Below are positions 25,381 through 36,811 of a DNA stretch of 64,000 nt, piece by piece. The DNA comes from Quercus robur (Eukaryota > Streptophyta > Magnoliopsida > Fagales > Fagaceae): contig NC_065535.1 in assembly GCF_932294415.1 (NCBI RefSeq), forward strand, positions 69,495,362-69,559,361, given 5' to 3'. Made by a program: the position numbers and the translations under genes. Position 1 is the stretch's first letter. Each line of letters starts with the position of its first letter. The notes under the pieces are model-generated. The model saw only the letters and a program-made list of their open reading frames with translations, searched no databases and had not been told where the DNA came from.

Positions 25381-27643
25381 GGATGGAGAATTTTTTTGAG
25401 TTCATTGAGGAGCTTAATTTGATAGATTTGCCGTTGGAAGGAGGGAATTATACTTGGTCTAGTGGCTCGGATCAACCTTTGATATCCAGGATAGACAAGG
25501 CTCTGGTTTCTCATGATTGGGAGGACCACTATCTGGATGTGATCTAGTGGGTTTTACCTCGTCCTTTCTCTGACCACTTCCCCATATTAGTGAGGGAGGA
25601 TATTGAGGGGGAAGAGTCCTTTTAGGTTTGAGAACATGTGGTTAAAGACAGATGGGTTCACAGATAGGGTTTATTCTTGGTGGAATCAATACTCTTTCTC
25701 AAGTACTCCCAGTTTTGTGCTTGCCAAGAAGTTGAAGGCTCCGAAAGGAGACATTATTCAGTGGAACCATAGTGAGTTTGGAAATGTAGGTCGTCAAAAG
25801 AAAGAGTTGTTGGAGGCCTTGAAATTATTGGACGCTAAGGAAGGGGATTCTAGCCTTTCTGAAGTGGAGATAGATGAGAGGGTTGTGATGAGATCTCAAA
25901 TATAGAACCTCTTTCTTTGGAAGAAGTCTCATGGAGACAAAAATCGAGGATGCTTTGCATTAAGGAAGGAGACAACAATACCAAATTCTTCCATAAGGTG
26001 GCTAATTCGCGAAGAAGGTATAATCAAATTAGTATGTTAGAGGTGGATGGGGTTATTTATGAGGACAAATCAAAGATGGTGGACCAAGTAGTATGATTTT
26101 ATAAAAACTTGTACAAGGAAACAGAGGAGTGGAGGCCTTTTGTGGAATGTTTGGAGTTTGATCAGATTGAGGGGTTGGAGAGGGACTGGCTTGAACGGAG
26201 GTTTGAAAAAATGAGGAGATTCTTCGTGTTGTTAAAGAGTTGGAAGGAGATAAAACTCCGGGTCCTAATGGCTTTTCTATGGTCTTCTATCACCATTGTT
26301 GGGGAGTTGTGGAAAGAAATGTTTTGGCTGTGTTTGAAGAGTTTTATCAATACAGTAAGTTTGAAAAATCCCTTAATGCAACTCTCATAGCCCTAATCCC
26401 TAAGAAGAATGGTGCCTCCAATATCTAAGATTTTAGACCTATTAGCTTGGTGGGGAGTGTATACAAGATCTTGGCTAAGGTTTTGGCAAACCGCTTGAAA
26501 GAGGTTTTGGATCAGTTGATATCTAAGTCTCATAACAGTTTTGTGAGTGGTAGACAGATATTTGATTCAGTTCTTATTACAAACTAGCTGCGGACCTGCA
26601 CGTTGCGCATGATAATTATTTTTATAGTGGTTTTATTAATTTTTTTTATACAATTTAAACTAATTTAATAAAGAGTTATGTATTTTGTAATTATATTTTT
26701 ATTTATTATAAGAATAATCATAAATGTAATATAGGAACAATCATAAATCATAAATTTAATAATTTTTGTCATACTAAAATGAAAAAAATACAATTTTTCT
26801 CAAAAATTCAAAAGGCAAGTTAACGAAAATATTTATTTATTTTTATAAAAGTTATAACATTTTGTGAATCATTAAAAAGAATATAAAATTTGGAAATTAT
26901 TCTTTTAGTTTTAAACAAACTTTCTCAAACTTATTTTTTATGCCTACAATCCAAAACACTGAAAAAAGTAACTAAAAAAAATTAATAAAACTTAACTATG
27001 ATTAATTGGACCAATTAGGAAAACAATTTGTTATTTATAATCTACTAAGGTTATTTTCTTTGCAGAAATTGTAATTTCATCCACCCAAAACATATTATCA
27101 AATAAAAAATTATTAGCAAAACCTAATAATTAAATTTCTATATATGCATTGTTATAAAATAATAATAATAATAATTAAAGTAAAATTGCGAAAGATAAAA
27201 TTTGTCTCTCATCCAATAATTTTTGTTTAGCCAACCTTTGCTTTTCTCTAAATAAATGGCATTGTAGAGTACTTCTAATACAATTATTAAGAGTACTTTG
27301 TCCACCACAAAGAATTAAAAAATAAACAAAAATGATTAAAGTCTCATGGTTTAACATCTAAATTGAGCACTATAAAAATCATGCTATCAAATTACAATAA
27401 CTACCAAAATAAATTATCCAAATCATGCTATGTAGTAGAATAATATTATATTTTTGTATGCTATATTTAACCCTTTATAACGCAATAGAATAACATTTAA
27501 CAATCAAAGAGAGAGGGGAAAAAAAAAACACAACAATTAAAAAAAAAAACTGAATCGCATTAACCTAAAGTAGATTAAAGAATATAAAAAATTATCAACC
27601 TAAAGTGAAGATGCAAGAAAAATAAAAAATAAAAATCCACCCA

Positions 27644-27687
<44 letters not shown>

Positions 27688-30122
27688 CTTTTTTCAGTAA
27701 GGGAAAACTATGCATAGAACGAAAGAGATAGTGACAAATTTATAGTAAGAGGGTGTGAATAAGAAGAGACAAAAATAGAAGAAGATGAAGGGAAAGATGA
27801 AAAATGATATTAATGTAGAAGGTAGTGAGGAGATGAGAAGGTGAGGGAAGGAGAAAGGTTGGAGAAGTAGTGAGGAGATGAAAAGGTAAAGGATGGAGAA
27901 AGGTTGGAGAAGTGTAAATATGAAATAAAAAAATATTAAAAATAATTATAAGAAAATGGGAAAAAAAAAAAAAGGATAATGATGTGGATGCTGATGTGGC
28001 TGCGCAGCAGCATTAAACGCTATGCTTCAGCTTTTAGTAATATATAGATGAATGTATTGATAGTAGGGTGAAGAGTAGGATTCCAGGGGTTATTTGTAAA
28101 CTAGACATTGAGAAAGCCTATGATCATGTGAATTGCAAGGCTCTTCTAGATTTGTTGAAGAGAATGGGATTTGGGGTGAGGTGGTGTAGGTGGATCCGTA
28201 CATGTATATCTATAGTCCAATTCTCTGTTTTGGTTAATGGGTCTCCAGCTGACTTTTTTAGGAGTTTGAGGGGATTGAGACAAGGGGACCGGCTATCTCC
28301 TATGTTGTTTCTGGTTATGATGAAGGTTTTCAATAAGATGATGAAAAGAGTTAAAGTTGCTAGTTTACTTCGAGGTTTTAGGGCTGATGGTAGAAGGGGT
28401 GAAAGGGTATGTGTCTCACATATTTTGTTTGCGGATAATACGATTCTGATTCATGATGCAGATGAGGAGCATATTCTACATGTTCGGATGCTCCTTTGTT
28501 TCCAGACTGTGACAGGATTAAAGGTTAATGCTTTGAAGAGTGAAAAGGTTCCCATTGGAGAGGTTCCTAATATTCATGTCTTGGCAGAGATCTTGGGTTG
28601 CCGGATTGGGTCTTTGCCTATGACCTATCTTAGTATGCCACTGAGGGCATCCTACAAGTCCCCTACTATTTGGAATCCTATATTGGAGAAAATTGAGCGT
28701 AAGTTGGCTGGTTGGAAGAAAATATATTTGTCAAAAGGTGGAAGATTGATGTTGCTTAAGAGTACATTATCTAGTCTTCCGACTTACTTTTTATCTCTTT
28801 TTACTATCCCTACACTTGTCACCAATAAAATTGAAAGGTTGCAAAGGGATTTTTTATGGGGCGACTCCAAGACACATCTGGTGGGATGGGATAAGGTGTG
28901 TGCACCTTTGGAAAATGGTGGGTTAGGAGTAAGGAAATTAACTAATTTTAATAAAACCTTGCTAGGGAAATGGTTATGGCGGTTTGGAGTTGAGGAGACA
29001 AGGTTTTGGAGAAGGGTTGTAGCTCTAAAGTTTGGGGAAGAATGGGGGGGTTGGACTTCCAAGCTAGATAGAGGGGTACATGGGTATGGTTTATGGAGAA
29101 GCATCTGAATGGGGCTGGCAAGTTTTTAGTAAAAATATTCAGTTTGAGGTAGGGATGGGGGATAGAGTGAAGATTTGGACAGATCAATGGTGTGGGGATT
29201 CTCCACTTCAATTAACCTTTCCGATTATGTATGGGATTGCCTCCAATAAAGAGGCATCAGTGACCTCTTCTCTTGAATGGTTGGGGATAAGGGAACAGAG
29301 AAGCTGAGATATTCGTTTCATTAAGAGACCAAATGATTGGGAAATGGGTGGTGTGGATGAATTTCTCCGTACTTTGGGCTCTAATTTACCTCCAACTGAG
29401 AATGGAGATCATATGCGATGGAAGTTGACGAAGAATGGGGATTTTGATATCCGATCGTTTTATAATAAGTTAAGAGGACCCTTGCCCATTATATTTCCTT
29501 GGAAAGGTGTTTGGAAGGTTAAGACCCCTCGGCGTGTTTCTTTCTTTGTGTGGACTACTGTATGGGATAAAATCCTTACAGGTGACAATTTGAGGGGTAG
29601 AGGGATGGACTTTGTTGACTAGTGCATTATGTGTCATTGTAATGGGGAGACGATGGATCATTTGCTACTGCATTATGGTAAGGCTTACTGATTATGGAGT
29701 TTGGTGTTTAGATCTTTTGGGATTTCTTGGGTCTTGCCAAGATCAATTGCAGATACTCTCTTTGGTTGGTGGAATTGGCCTGGAAAGCAGTCGTCTAGCA
29801 TTTGGAATTTAGCTTCACTGTGCTTAATGTGGTGTCTGTGGAGGGAGCGAAATTGGAGGACGTTTGAGGACATAGAAAGTTCCGATGACCAGTTATTGGC
29901 TTCTTTCAGTGGCTCCCTTTTTGATTGGTCTAGGGCTTGGGGACTCACCTCTAGTGATTCTCTCCCCATGTTCCTTAGCTCCCTTCTTTGTAATTAGTAT
30001 CTTTTCTTTATTTTTTTTATCTTCTTTTTCTGTAAATTTTATCTCTGCCTTATGACTTTATGCATGAGGTAGTTTTTTTTAATATACATCTTTATTACTT
30101 ATCAAAAAAAAAAAAAAAAAAA
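25381..30122 (+). mobile_element. L1-type LINE, 5'-truncated, split by Helitron C
   Basis: Flanked by the target duplication AAACACTCAA (25371-25380 and 30123-30132), with a poly-A tail just before the right copy. It starts inside the endonuclease C-terminus ([20 protein letters not shown]), so about the first third of a full L1 is missing. Reverse transcriptase follows: GDKTPGPNGFSM near 26240, then after the Helitron [12 protein letters not shown] at 28100 and [12 protein letters not shown] at 28270. The catalytic box reads FADNT instead of FADDT (28429-28443), so the enzyme would be dead even without the stops. A zf-RVT-like end (MCHCNGETMDHLLLH) lies near 29630. Several in-frame stops and frame changes break the ORF. 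Confidence 0.9.
26584..28048 (-). mobile_element. non-autonomous Helitron, copy C, inserted in the LINE
   Basis: 1465 bp, minus-strand orientation. On the minus strand it starts TCTATATATTACTAAAAGC (right edge) and ends GCAGCTAG (left edge, CTAG at 26584-26587) with a GCGCAACGTGCA subterminal hairpin remnant. It sits between A26583 and T28049 with no target duplication, as Helitrons do. Removing it rejoins the LINE frame across SVLIT and NECIDS, a standard L1 RT stretch. A (GA)n tract lies at 27650-27684. No coding capacity is seen. Confidence 0.92.
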
Positions 30123-30334
30123 AAACACTCAAATTGTGTAATTTACTCAAACTAAAATGCTAATTTAAAATAAGGTGAAAAAAACATAAAGAAATATAAT
30201 GCCACAAATCATTAAATTAAACAATTAAAAATAATATTAGTACTTTTTACCATCTATATTTTTTAATAAATTTGAATTTAGAATAAGTAATCTCAATCTA
30301 AACCTATCTTTTCCTATTTTTAAGTAAGTGCATT

Positions 30335-30405
30335 GAAATGGACCAAAGTATACTAAATGGACCGAGTAGACCAATTTGGACCAAATTAAACCAAGATATA
30401 CCAAG
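30335..30405 (-). repeat. 10-bp phased repeat, inverse orientation
   Basis: Seven decamers such as GAAATGGACC, AAATGGACCG and TTTGGACCAA. They are the reverse complement of the array at 18361-18588 and keep the same 10-bp period. Confidence 0.65.
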
Positions 30406-30614
30406 TCATTGGCCACATCACCCTTTTTTTATTTATTGATTTGTTCTAATTTTTTATAATATTAAATATATTAACCACTTGACTTTACACATTCAACTTG
30501 GATAGTTTTTTTTTTTTTTTTTTCTAATAATATCTTAGTTGGTTTAATATATTTAATATTATCAAAAAATTAAAGTAACAATTCAATAATAAAAAATGGT
30601 GACTTGGCCAATGA
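30403..30614. mobile_element. palindromic fold-back element
   Basis: The left arm 30403-30477 and right arm 30540-30614 are imperfect inverse copies: ACTTGGCCAATGA on the right pairs with TCATTGGCCACAT on the left, and TTAATATATTTAATATTAT occurs in both. The arms enclose about 60 bp including a poly-T run. It could be a MITE or part of the neighbouring Helitron remnant. Confidence 0.55.
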
Positions 30615-30675
30615 TGTAGCTCTACAAGACCGTAATAATCTTAAATGCTACACTAAATTTTAGATATTATATAGA
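30600..30675 (-). mobile_element. Helitron 5'-end remnant
   Basis: The right side reads TCTATATAATATCTAAAATT on the minus strand, close to the 5' starts of Helitrons A-C, preceded on + by CTTAAATGCTACACT, which matches AACATTAAATGCTACACTTC in copy B. No 3' terminus was recognised. Confidence 0.5.
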
Positions 30676-30699
30676 TATATAGATAGGTGTATCAAGATC

Positions 30700-32530
30700 T
30701 TTTCCATGTAGGAGTTTAAAGGGAGTTTCCATACCTAATACTGGTGTAGGATGAGGATCTATCAGAAACACTGTTGTGGGGAATGCTTCAACACACAAAC
30801 TTGGTACTTTACCATGATACGGTAAAGTGAGACCCCATTGATTCTACTATATGGCGGTATTTCCTGGAGTATTAGGTATATTTCGAGGACAAGACATTGT
30901 CTAATTTTGCAATGGTTAGATAAATATTTTGAGAATTCCATCTTTCCAAATCCACCACCTTCATCACTTTGCAAAGCTCTAATTTTATGCTTATGTTGTA
31001 ATTCCACCAATTTCTTGAATCTTTGGAATCAATCAAAGACAATGATTTATACCTTAAAGTATACATCCATGTGTAGATAAAGGACACATAGTATCAAAAA
31101 ATTTGGACAGAAGTAATTGGTGCCATGCACCATAGATCACAATGTATCTTATGTAGTGGAAAATCACTATGTGCCTTGTCAACAAGATATGGAAGTTTAC
31201 AAGTTTTAACCATCTAACTTCAACAAATGGATTTTTGCTTAAGATAGTAAATAATTTTTGTATAGGGTTTCCTGACTGTTGGTGCCAAATCTTCTCTAAA
31301 GCTTTCATTTGTAGAGAACAAAGCATATGCTTCCTCCCACATGCAAAGACCACCTTTTCCATGACCATGAGGCAATCTCTTCTATGTTTTCTCATCTCTA
31401 ATCACAAAGCCATTGGATGAGAAAATGGTGACACAAAATAAATTATCAATAAGTTTTCCAACAGAAAGCAAATTCTTTGTAATATTCAACACCAACAGAA
31501 CATTTTTAAGATCCTGTAATCCATATGGAGTAGATATAGACATATTTCCAACTTGAGTGATTTTATACTCTTCCCGTCACAAATAATAGTTATATCTGAA
31601 CCTCAATAAGGGTAAAGTGAGTGGAGTTTACCCGTATCATTAGTCATGAGAGGTTGCACCTGACCTAGGAATCCATTCAAGATCTTGTGGATCAGAGAAA
31701 GCCATTACTGCCACGGCTTATGGGGATCTCTTCATCTTGATAGGCATGATTGTATCTATTTCAACAACTGATAGCTTTATGTCCTGGTTTCTCACATATT
31801 TGATGTATAACAATCACCTTTTGCTTTTGAGCATTGTGATTCAGCTGTTGAACACGTTGTTGTGTTTGTCCAACTAGTCTTTTCGAGGTACCTAAGAAGT
31901 AGGCTGTTGAGCCCAAGTGTAGTGAGATTGAGTAAAGCCATGTCCTTTTGAGCATTGTGATTCAGCTGTTGAACACGTTGTTGTGTTTGTCCAACTAGTC
32001 TTTTCGAGGTACCTAAGAAGTAGGCTGTTGAGCCCAAGTGTAGTGAGATTGAGTAAAGCCATGTCCTTTTGAGCATTGTGATTCAGCTGTTGAGTACATT
32101 GTTGTGTTTGTCCAACTAGTCCTTTCAAGGTGCCTCAAGAAGTAGGCTGTTGAGCCCAACTGTAGTGAGATTGAGTAAAGCTGTCCATTTGGATTAAAGT
32201 TGCCACCTCCACAATATCCTTGACTACAACTGTTTGAAGACCGTCGACCTCTATTTTGACATTGAGCAAACAATGCTTTATTTTCATTCAAGCTGTGATT
32301 TTCTTGTCTTCTTTCACAGATTGACAAGAGATTAACAAACTATTCAAAAGATGGTAAAGGAGATCTTACCTGCATGGCTATGACAAGGTTGTCATACTTG
32401 CTTCCAAGTCCATTGAGGGCCCAGTTGACTTTGTCTGCATCATCAACAGGTTTGTGTATAGCAGCTAGTTCATCACAGATGACCTTGAAGGCTTCAATAC
32501 ATAAAGATATTCATCTAGGGAACGATAATT
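30700..32530 (-). mobile_element. Ty1/copia retrotransposon fossil (gag to integrase fragment)
   Basis: A broken internal piece on the minus strand without recognised LTRs. Parts of gag, including a CCHC zinc knuckle (about 31,760-31,830), lie upstream, and integrase-like stretches follow (LQSDEGGGF near 30,960; WHQQSGNP near 31,270). It contains a 121-bp segment in three tandem copies (31824-32186). Many breaks (more than five) make it a fossil. It lies directly downstream of the PORR gene and next to a duplicated SGF29 segment. Confidence 0.75.
31824..32186 (-). repeat. 121-bp tandem repeat, three units, in the copia fossil
   Basis: Units begin at 31824, 31945 and 32066 with the word CTTTTGAGCATTGTGATTCA. 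The first two are almost identical; the third is more diverged. Confidence 0.88.
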
Positions 32531-32600
32531 CTCTATAACTAAATCTAATTTGTTTTTTGTTACTTATCAAAAAAACTAAATCTAATTTGTTTGTGCCAGG

Positions 32601-32890
32601 AGAAACTATCAGAAAGCCAATAAACTCAAGATCACTCCATAATCTTAAAATCATCAAGACATAAGAGAATTCTCCACATGAATCAAGTAGCATGCATAAT
32701 AAGCCATGTAATCATACAAAATAATGTGACAGAAAAGATAACATTGAAGTATCTAAACAGAACTTTGACATTGAGTGGATTGGAGTCAATAAAAAGAGAG
32801 TTACCTTTGACCACCACCCTCATCATCATCACTCAATCCCTCATCTAGTACTTCAAATCTGCACATAAGAGTTACTTCTTCATAAGAAAT
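32601..32890 (-). pseudogene. duplicated SGF29 segment containing exon 6
   Basis: Aligns with 39239-39530 of the SGF29 gene: exon 6 plus intron flanks on both sides. The exon-like part 32805-32858 keeps the 54-bp length and both splice dinucleotides, and would read [18 protein letters not shown] against [18 protein letters not shown] in the gene. Because intron DNA is included, this is a DNA-level duplication rather than a retrocopy. It lies between the PORR stop codon and the copia fossil, about 6.6 kb from its source, in the same orientation. No further SGF29 exons are nearby, so it should not make protein. Confidence 0.85.
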
Positions 32891-32986
32891 ATTGGTGACA
32901 TGTAAGTCATGGAGAACTCCAAGACTGTGAATAAATACATGCAGAAAGTTGATATCTTAAACACCAGAACGCACCTCCATTGAAGT

Positions 32987-34318
32987 TTATGGAACAACAT
33001 CATCAAAGAGAATTTTATAAAACCGTTTTCTTTCTTCTGGGTCAAACAGACCTCCTAACTTGTCTCCCTGGTCATCATTTTCAGACATTTCAGAGTTTCT
33101 ATCCTTGCTTTTGTTTAATCTACCTAAAACCATGTCTTTCTTTCTCTTCTCTAAATTCACCAAATAGTGCCTCTTATTATATTCATGAAGTCCCTCCTGC
33201 ATTAGCTCCCCAAATCTTTCCTTCACAACAACTAGAGGATCTTTATCTATTAGTTCTGACCCATTATATCCCTCTCTAAGAAGTACAGTATATATTTGAT
33301 ACTTATTTGAAACATAAAATATGCCAGGGTGCTTAAGCAGCAGAACATTCAATTTCTCTGGCATGCCAAACTCTCTCCTAAAATGGCCTAGCTTCACTAT
33401 TGACACTTTCTTCCACAGTGTCAACGACAATAACTCGTGCACCAAGCCCACAGTCCTCTTCTCCGACTCCTTCGATCCCTCCAATAAACCTCTGGGGTCC
33501 AAGTAGGGTGAAATATAAGGAGATGCATTAAATTCATGAAACCTTTCCCATGACTTCACCCAAGTTGAGGGCAATGAACATGAAAAACATGGCTGAGAAC
33601 CATGCTTCCGAGCAGAGGCTTCAACTGTGGAAACTGCTAAATCAGGGTTCCAAGAAACCAGTTCAATTTCCATTGAACTCCGTCTCCCACTATAATTAAC
33701 TATCCGGAACATATCCGAGTACTTCGGCACAATTCTAATTAGATAGTCATCTGGAAAACCAAAGTTCCTCTTTAATTCATTAAGTTTCATAACATTGAGT
33801 CTATGATTCAAGCTCATCATAAGCAACTTTGCCAATCTATCAACAAATATCGGTTCCTGATTATCTTTGACAGATTCTTCCTCTTCTATCAAAAACATCA
33901 TCCGTTTTGTTAGCCGGCAATAGTACTCGTCACCAACAAGATAAACTTCAAAGCAGCACGGGTATTTTTTAAGCCAATTTATAGCTTTTCCTTGGAGATC
34001 AAGGGTCTTGAATTTCTTCTGCAGGAATTTCACAGATGCTGCCTGGTTTGGGCATCGAAGAATTATGTTCTTGATCTGATTATTGACTATCCATCGACGA
34101 TTTCTAGACAGAGCCGACTCGAGATCTGGATCCTTTTTCATTGACCAGAGTGAAAAGTTTCGAATAAAGTACTGAAGGGGCAGCGGAGCATCCACTCGAT
34201 GATTACTATAATTAAGGTTTTGCAGAAGCATTTTAATCACCATTTTGCAGTTCTTTACACACACCTCTTCAATATCTAGCAAGAGTATATAACCCTGAGA
34301 ATGCAAATGAAAACCCAA
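32987..34318 (-). CDS. PORR-domain protein (organelle RNA-binding)
   Basis: A long single-exon ORF of up to 443 residues. The body from about residue 60 (KKDPDLESALSRN) to about 375 (KHPGIFYVSNKY, then DPLVVVKERFGELMQEGLHE) matches the plant PORR domain (PF11955), whose members WTF1, WTF9 and RPD1 act in splicing of group II introns or related RNA work in chloroplasts or mitochondria. The likely true start is Met26 (34243) or Met30 (34231): upstream codons run into a probable 3' splice site (CATTCTCAG/GG at about 34295), and the resulting N-terminus is basic and poor in acidic residues, fitting a mitochondrial presequence. The C-terminus is charged. Which Arabidopsis PORR member is the orthologue cannot be settled by eye. 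The ORF has no breaks. Confidence 0.85.
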   Translation of the reverse strand: MGFHLHSQGYILLLDIEEVCVKNCKMVIKMLLQNLNYSNHRVDAPLPLQYFIRNFSLWSMKKDPDLESALSRNRRWIVNNQIKNIILRCPNQAASVKFLQKKFKTLDLQGKAINWLKKYPCCFEVYLVGDEYYCRLTKRMMFLIEEEESVKDNQEPIFVDRLAKLLMMSLNHRLNVMKLNELKRNFGFPDDYLIRIVPKYSDMFRIVNYSGRRSSMEIELVSWNPDLAVSTVEASARKHGSQPCFSCSLPSTWVKSWERFHEFNASPYISPYLDPRGLLEGSKESEKRTVGLVHELLSLTLWKKVSIVKLGHFRREFGMPEKLNVLLLKHPGIFYVSNKYQIYTVLLREGYNGSELIDKDPLVVVKERFGELMQEGLHEYNKRHYLVNLEKRKKDMVLGRLNKSKDRNSEMSENDDQGDKLGGLFDPEERKRFYKILFDDVVP

Positions 34319-35045
34319 TAACTAAAATTTTGCTAGGAAAAATAGTAATATGTTTCCATTTGCTTATATATACAGTAAAAGGGTGACTTATCAAAACTAT
34401 ACAGTAAAATGGTTCAACAGAAAATGGGGTCATTATATATAAATTAAAAAAAGGGTTGAAAATTATTATCCCAAGCAAATTAATAAGGAAAAAAAAAATT
34501 GCAAGTGATTTCAAATCCCATTACAAGCTCTTCCCACCTCCATTAACAATCATATAGTAGATTCCAAGATTTTTTTTTTTTTTTGGCCTTTCAGGTGAAT
34601 TTCTTTTAAACAATCCGCATCAAATATAACCCAAAGAATGCAAATGAGAACCTAGAAATACTTAAGCTAAACAACCAAAACATTGCAAGGAAAACAGTTC
34701 TTTTTTAATCAGTGAGCTATGCACTAACCCAGTGGGTCTTGTACCCACAACCTCACCCTTCATCCATTATAATGAAATGAGAAAGTGCCATTTGAGGTAT
34801 AGCTCATTGGCCAAGGAAAATAGTAATATGTTTTCCATTTGCTTATAAGTACAGTAAACTAGTTGGAGAGAAAATGGGGTTTCTATAAACACAAAATGAT
34901 GGGTGGAAAACTATAATTCTATGCAAATTTCAAGCAGGAAAAAAACAATTGAAAGTAATGACAAGTAAAATCCAATACAAGCTTTTCCTACCTGCATTAA
35001 CAACTATATATAGAAGCTTCCAAGATTTTTTTTTTTTTTTTTTGG
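34285..35045 (-). repeat. tandem duplication in the probable 5' intron of the PORR gene
   Basis: The segment 34285-34580 is repeated at about 34620-35045. Both copies carry AATAGTAATATGTTT, an ACAGTAAA word, GAAAATGGGGT and a closing CCAAGATTTTTTTTTTTTTT. The second copy is split by a SINE-like insertion at about 34699-34815. Confidence 0.7.
34699..34815 (-). mobile_element. SINE-like insertion
   Basis: On the minus strand it starts CTTGGCCAATGAGCTATACC, with TGGCCAATGAG resembling a Pol III A box, and contains GGGTACAAGACCC resembling a B box, then ends in TTAAAAAAG. The neighbouring tandem copy lacks it. Length about 115 bp. tRNA-derived origin is an inference; target duplication was not resolved. 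Confidence 0.5.
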
Positions 35046-35313
35046 ATGAAATATTTGAGAACTATCCACATAAAAGGATTCTGTGTATGTAACCTTGATA
35101 GCACTGATATGGGTATTGTGCATAGCATAGGACTCATTGATACAACCCCACTAATCTAAATTTCATATCTAGCATCCTAGTGAAAAAGGAGAAGCATAAA
35201 AAAATTATGAATATATTAATTTGAATCCAAATTCACAAAAACAAAAAGAAAGAAAGAAACTTTAACGTAGTTTTGCTAAATGTAATTTAAATAAAGAAAT
35301 TAGGGGGTTTTAC

Positions 35314-35529
35314 CGAATGTAAAGGTGTGAAGAACTATGAAGAAAGCCCTCCCTGTGCAACTTGCTGAACTGGGTTGGACTCGATTGAGTTGAGTTGGGA
35401 CTAGATAAGGAGCTTTGCCAAATGCGAATTATTGTGTATGAAGGAAAATAAAAAAAACAGAGCAGAACGATTTTATCAAGGACAAGAATTTGGATGAAAC
35501 AATAGAAACCAAAAAGAAAGCACCAGAGC

Positions 35530-35581
<52 letters not shown>

Positions 35582-35600
35582 TCTGCAAAAGAGAGTGTCG
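35314..35600 (-). other. probable 5'-UTR exon of the PORR gene
   Basis: A splice-donor-like ACATTCG/GTAAAA on the minus strand ends an exon at 35314; the matching acceptor lies at about 34295, giving a 1.0-kb leader intron. The exon contains (GA)n and (GT)n tracts (35528-35578) typical of plant leaders. There is no direct transcript evidence. Confidence 0.4.
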
Positions 35601-36050
35601 GGGTCAGAACTCCGAACTCGGACTTTGCATTCGCTTCTTTTTTTTTTCTTTTTTTCTTTTTGGTGAAAACTTGTATTCGTTTCAGTACATGAGTATTGGG
35701 TAGTGTTGTTGTTGTACATGTTATTGTTTTTTTTTAAAGGTAAAAGTTTTTTTTTTTTTTTTATTCAGGTCCCTAACTAAGTAAAATTTAATCTTATAAT
35801 TTTAAGAATAGTTCTTTTATAACATAATTAGACGTAAAGAATTTTTCTAAAGGAGAGCCTTTTGCATTTATGAAAAAAAAAAATCCTTTAAACTTTATTC
35901 ATCCCTAAAATTTGTATGATTTTAGTTTCTATCCTTAAACTTTAGAAAATTAGTTTTTCATCCCTAAACTTTTAAAAATTGTATACTTTCTAAATTTATA
36001 TCTTTACACTTCTTTAAAAAAAAAAATCATCCCTATTCTTTTTTTTTTTC

Positions 36051-36089
<39 letters not shown>

Positions 36090-36780
36090 TTACGTCCTTA
36101 TTTTTATTTCTAAACTAATGGGGAAAAATGCTTTTTAAAAATTTTTAGGGACAAAAAAAATTTCATGCAAATTCCAAAGGCAAAAATAATATTTTAACCT
36201 AGTTTTATTATTGTGCCAAAAAGGATGGGTGAGTTCGGTGCAAAATTTGTTCGATAAACTGCTCAGGGCTTCCCATGGTTTAGTAAAAAGGGTAATCCCC
36301 AAGTTGGTCTCCTCTTACCTAATAAGAATGATTATCCTTATGACCAATCAAATTAAACCTTAGATTTTTTTATACAAAAATAATAATAATAATAATAAAT
36401 TTCTTTTACCCTCCCTATTTTTACCCCTATACTATTGAGAGGGGGGAACTATCCTTAAAATTTTTGAGAGGCAAAAAACAAAATTAATGTAAATTCAAGG
36501 ATGAAAATTATTTTTTAACCTAGTTTTGTTGGTTTCAAATCAAACCTTGAACTTTTAAAAATCATATCAATTTAAACCCCTAATCAAAACCAAAAAGTTC
36601 ATATTTAAATTGATATTATTTTGGAAATGTAGTATTAAATTTGAAAGTAACAAAAATATAAGGTTTAACTTGTAATAATCTTAAACTTAAATGTTTGAGT
36701 TGAAAATTTTCAAACTATATATGATTTGATTTGAAACTACCCCTAAAATATAAGGTTTAAAAGTAATTTACCTTTCTAAG

Positions 36781-36811
<31 letters not shown>

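Noticed and set aside
26109-26428. ORFs read as a separate small gene
   Set aside because: They are parts of the LINE reverse transcriptase in shifted frames (GDKTPGPNGFSM).
32980-33506. Plus-strand ORFs opposite the PORR gene
   Set aside because: They are antisense shadows of an intact 443-codon minus-strand frame with a recognisable domain.
34699-34815. tRNA gene candidate from A- and B-box-like words
   Set aside because: No cloverleaf can be folded; a poly-A-like end and absence from the sister duplicate point to a SINE.
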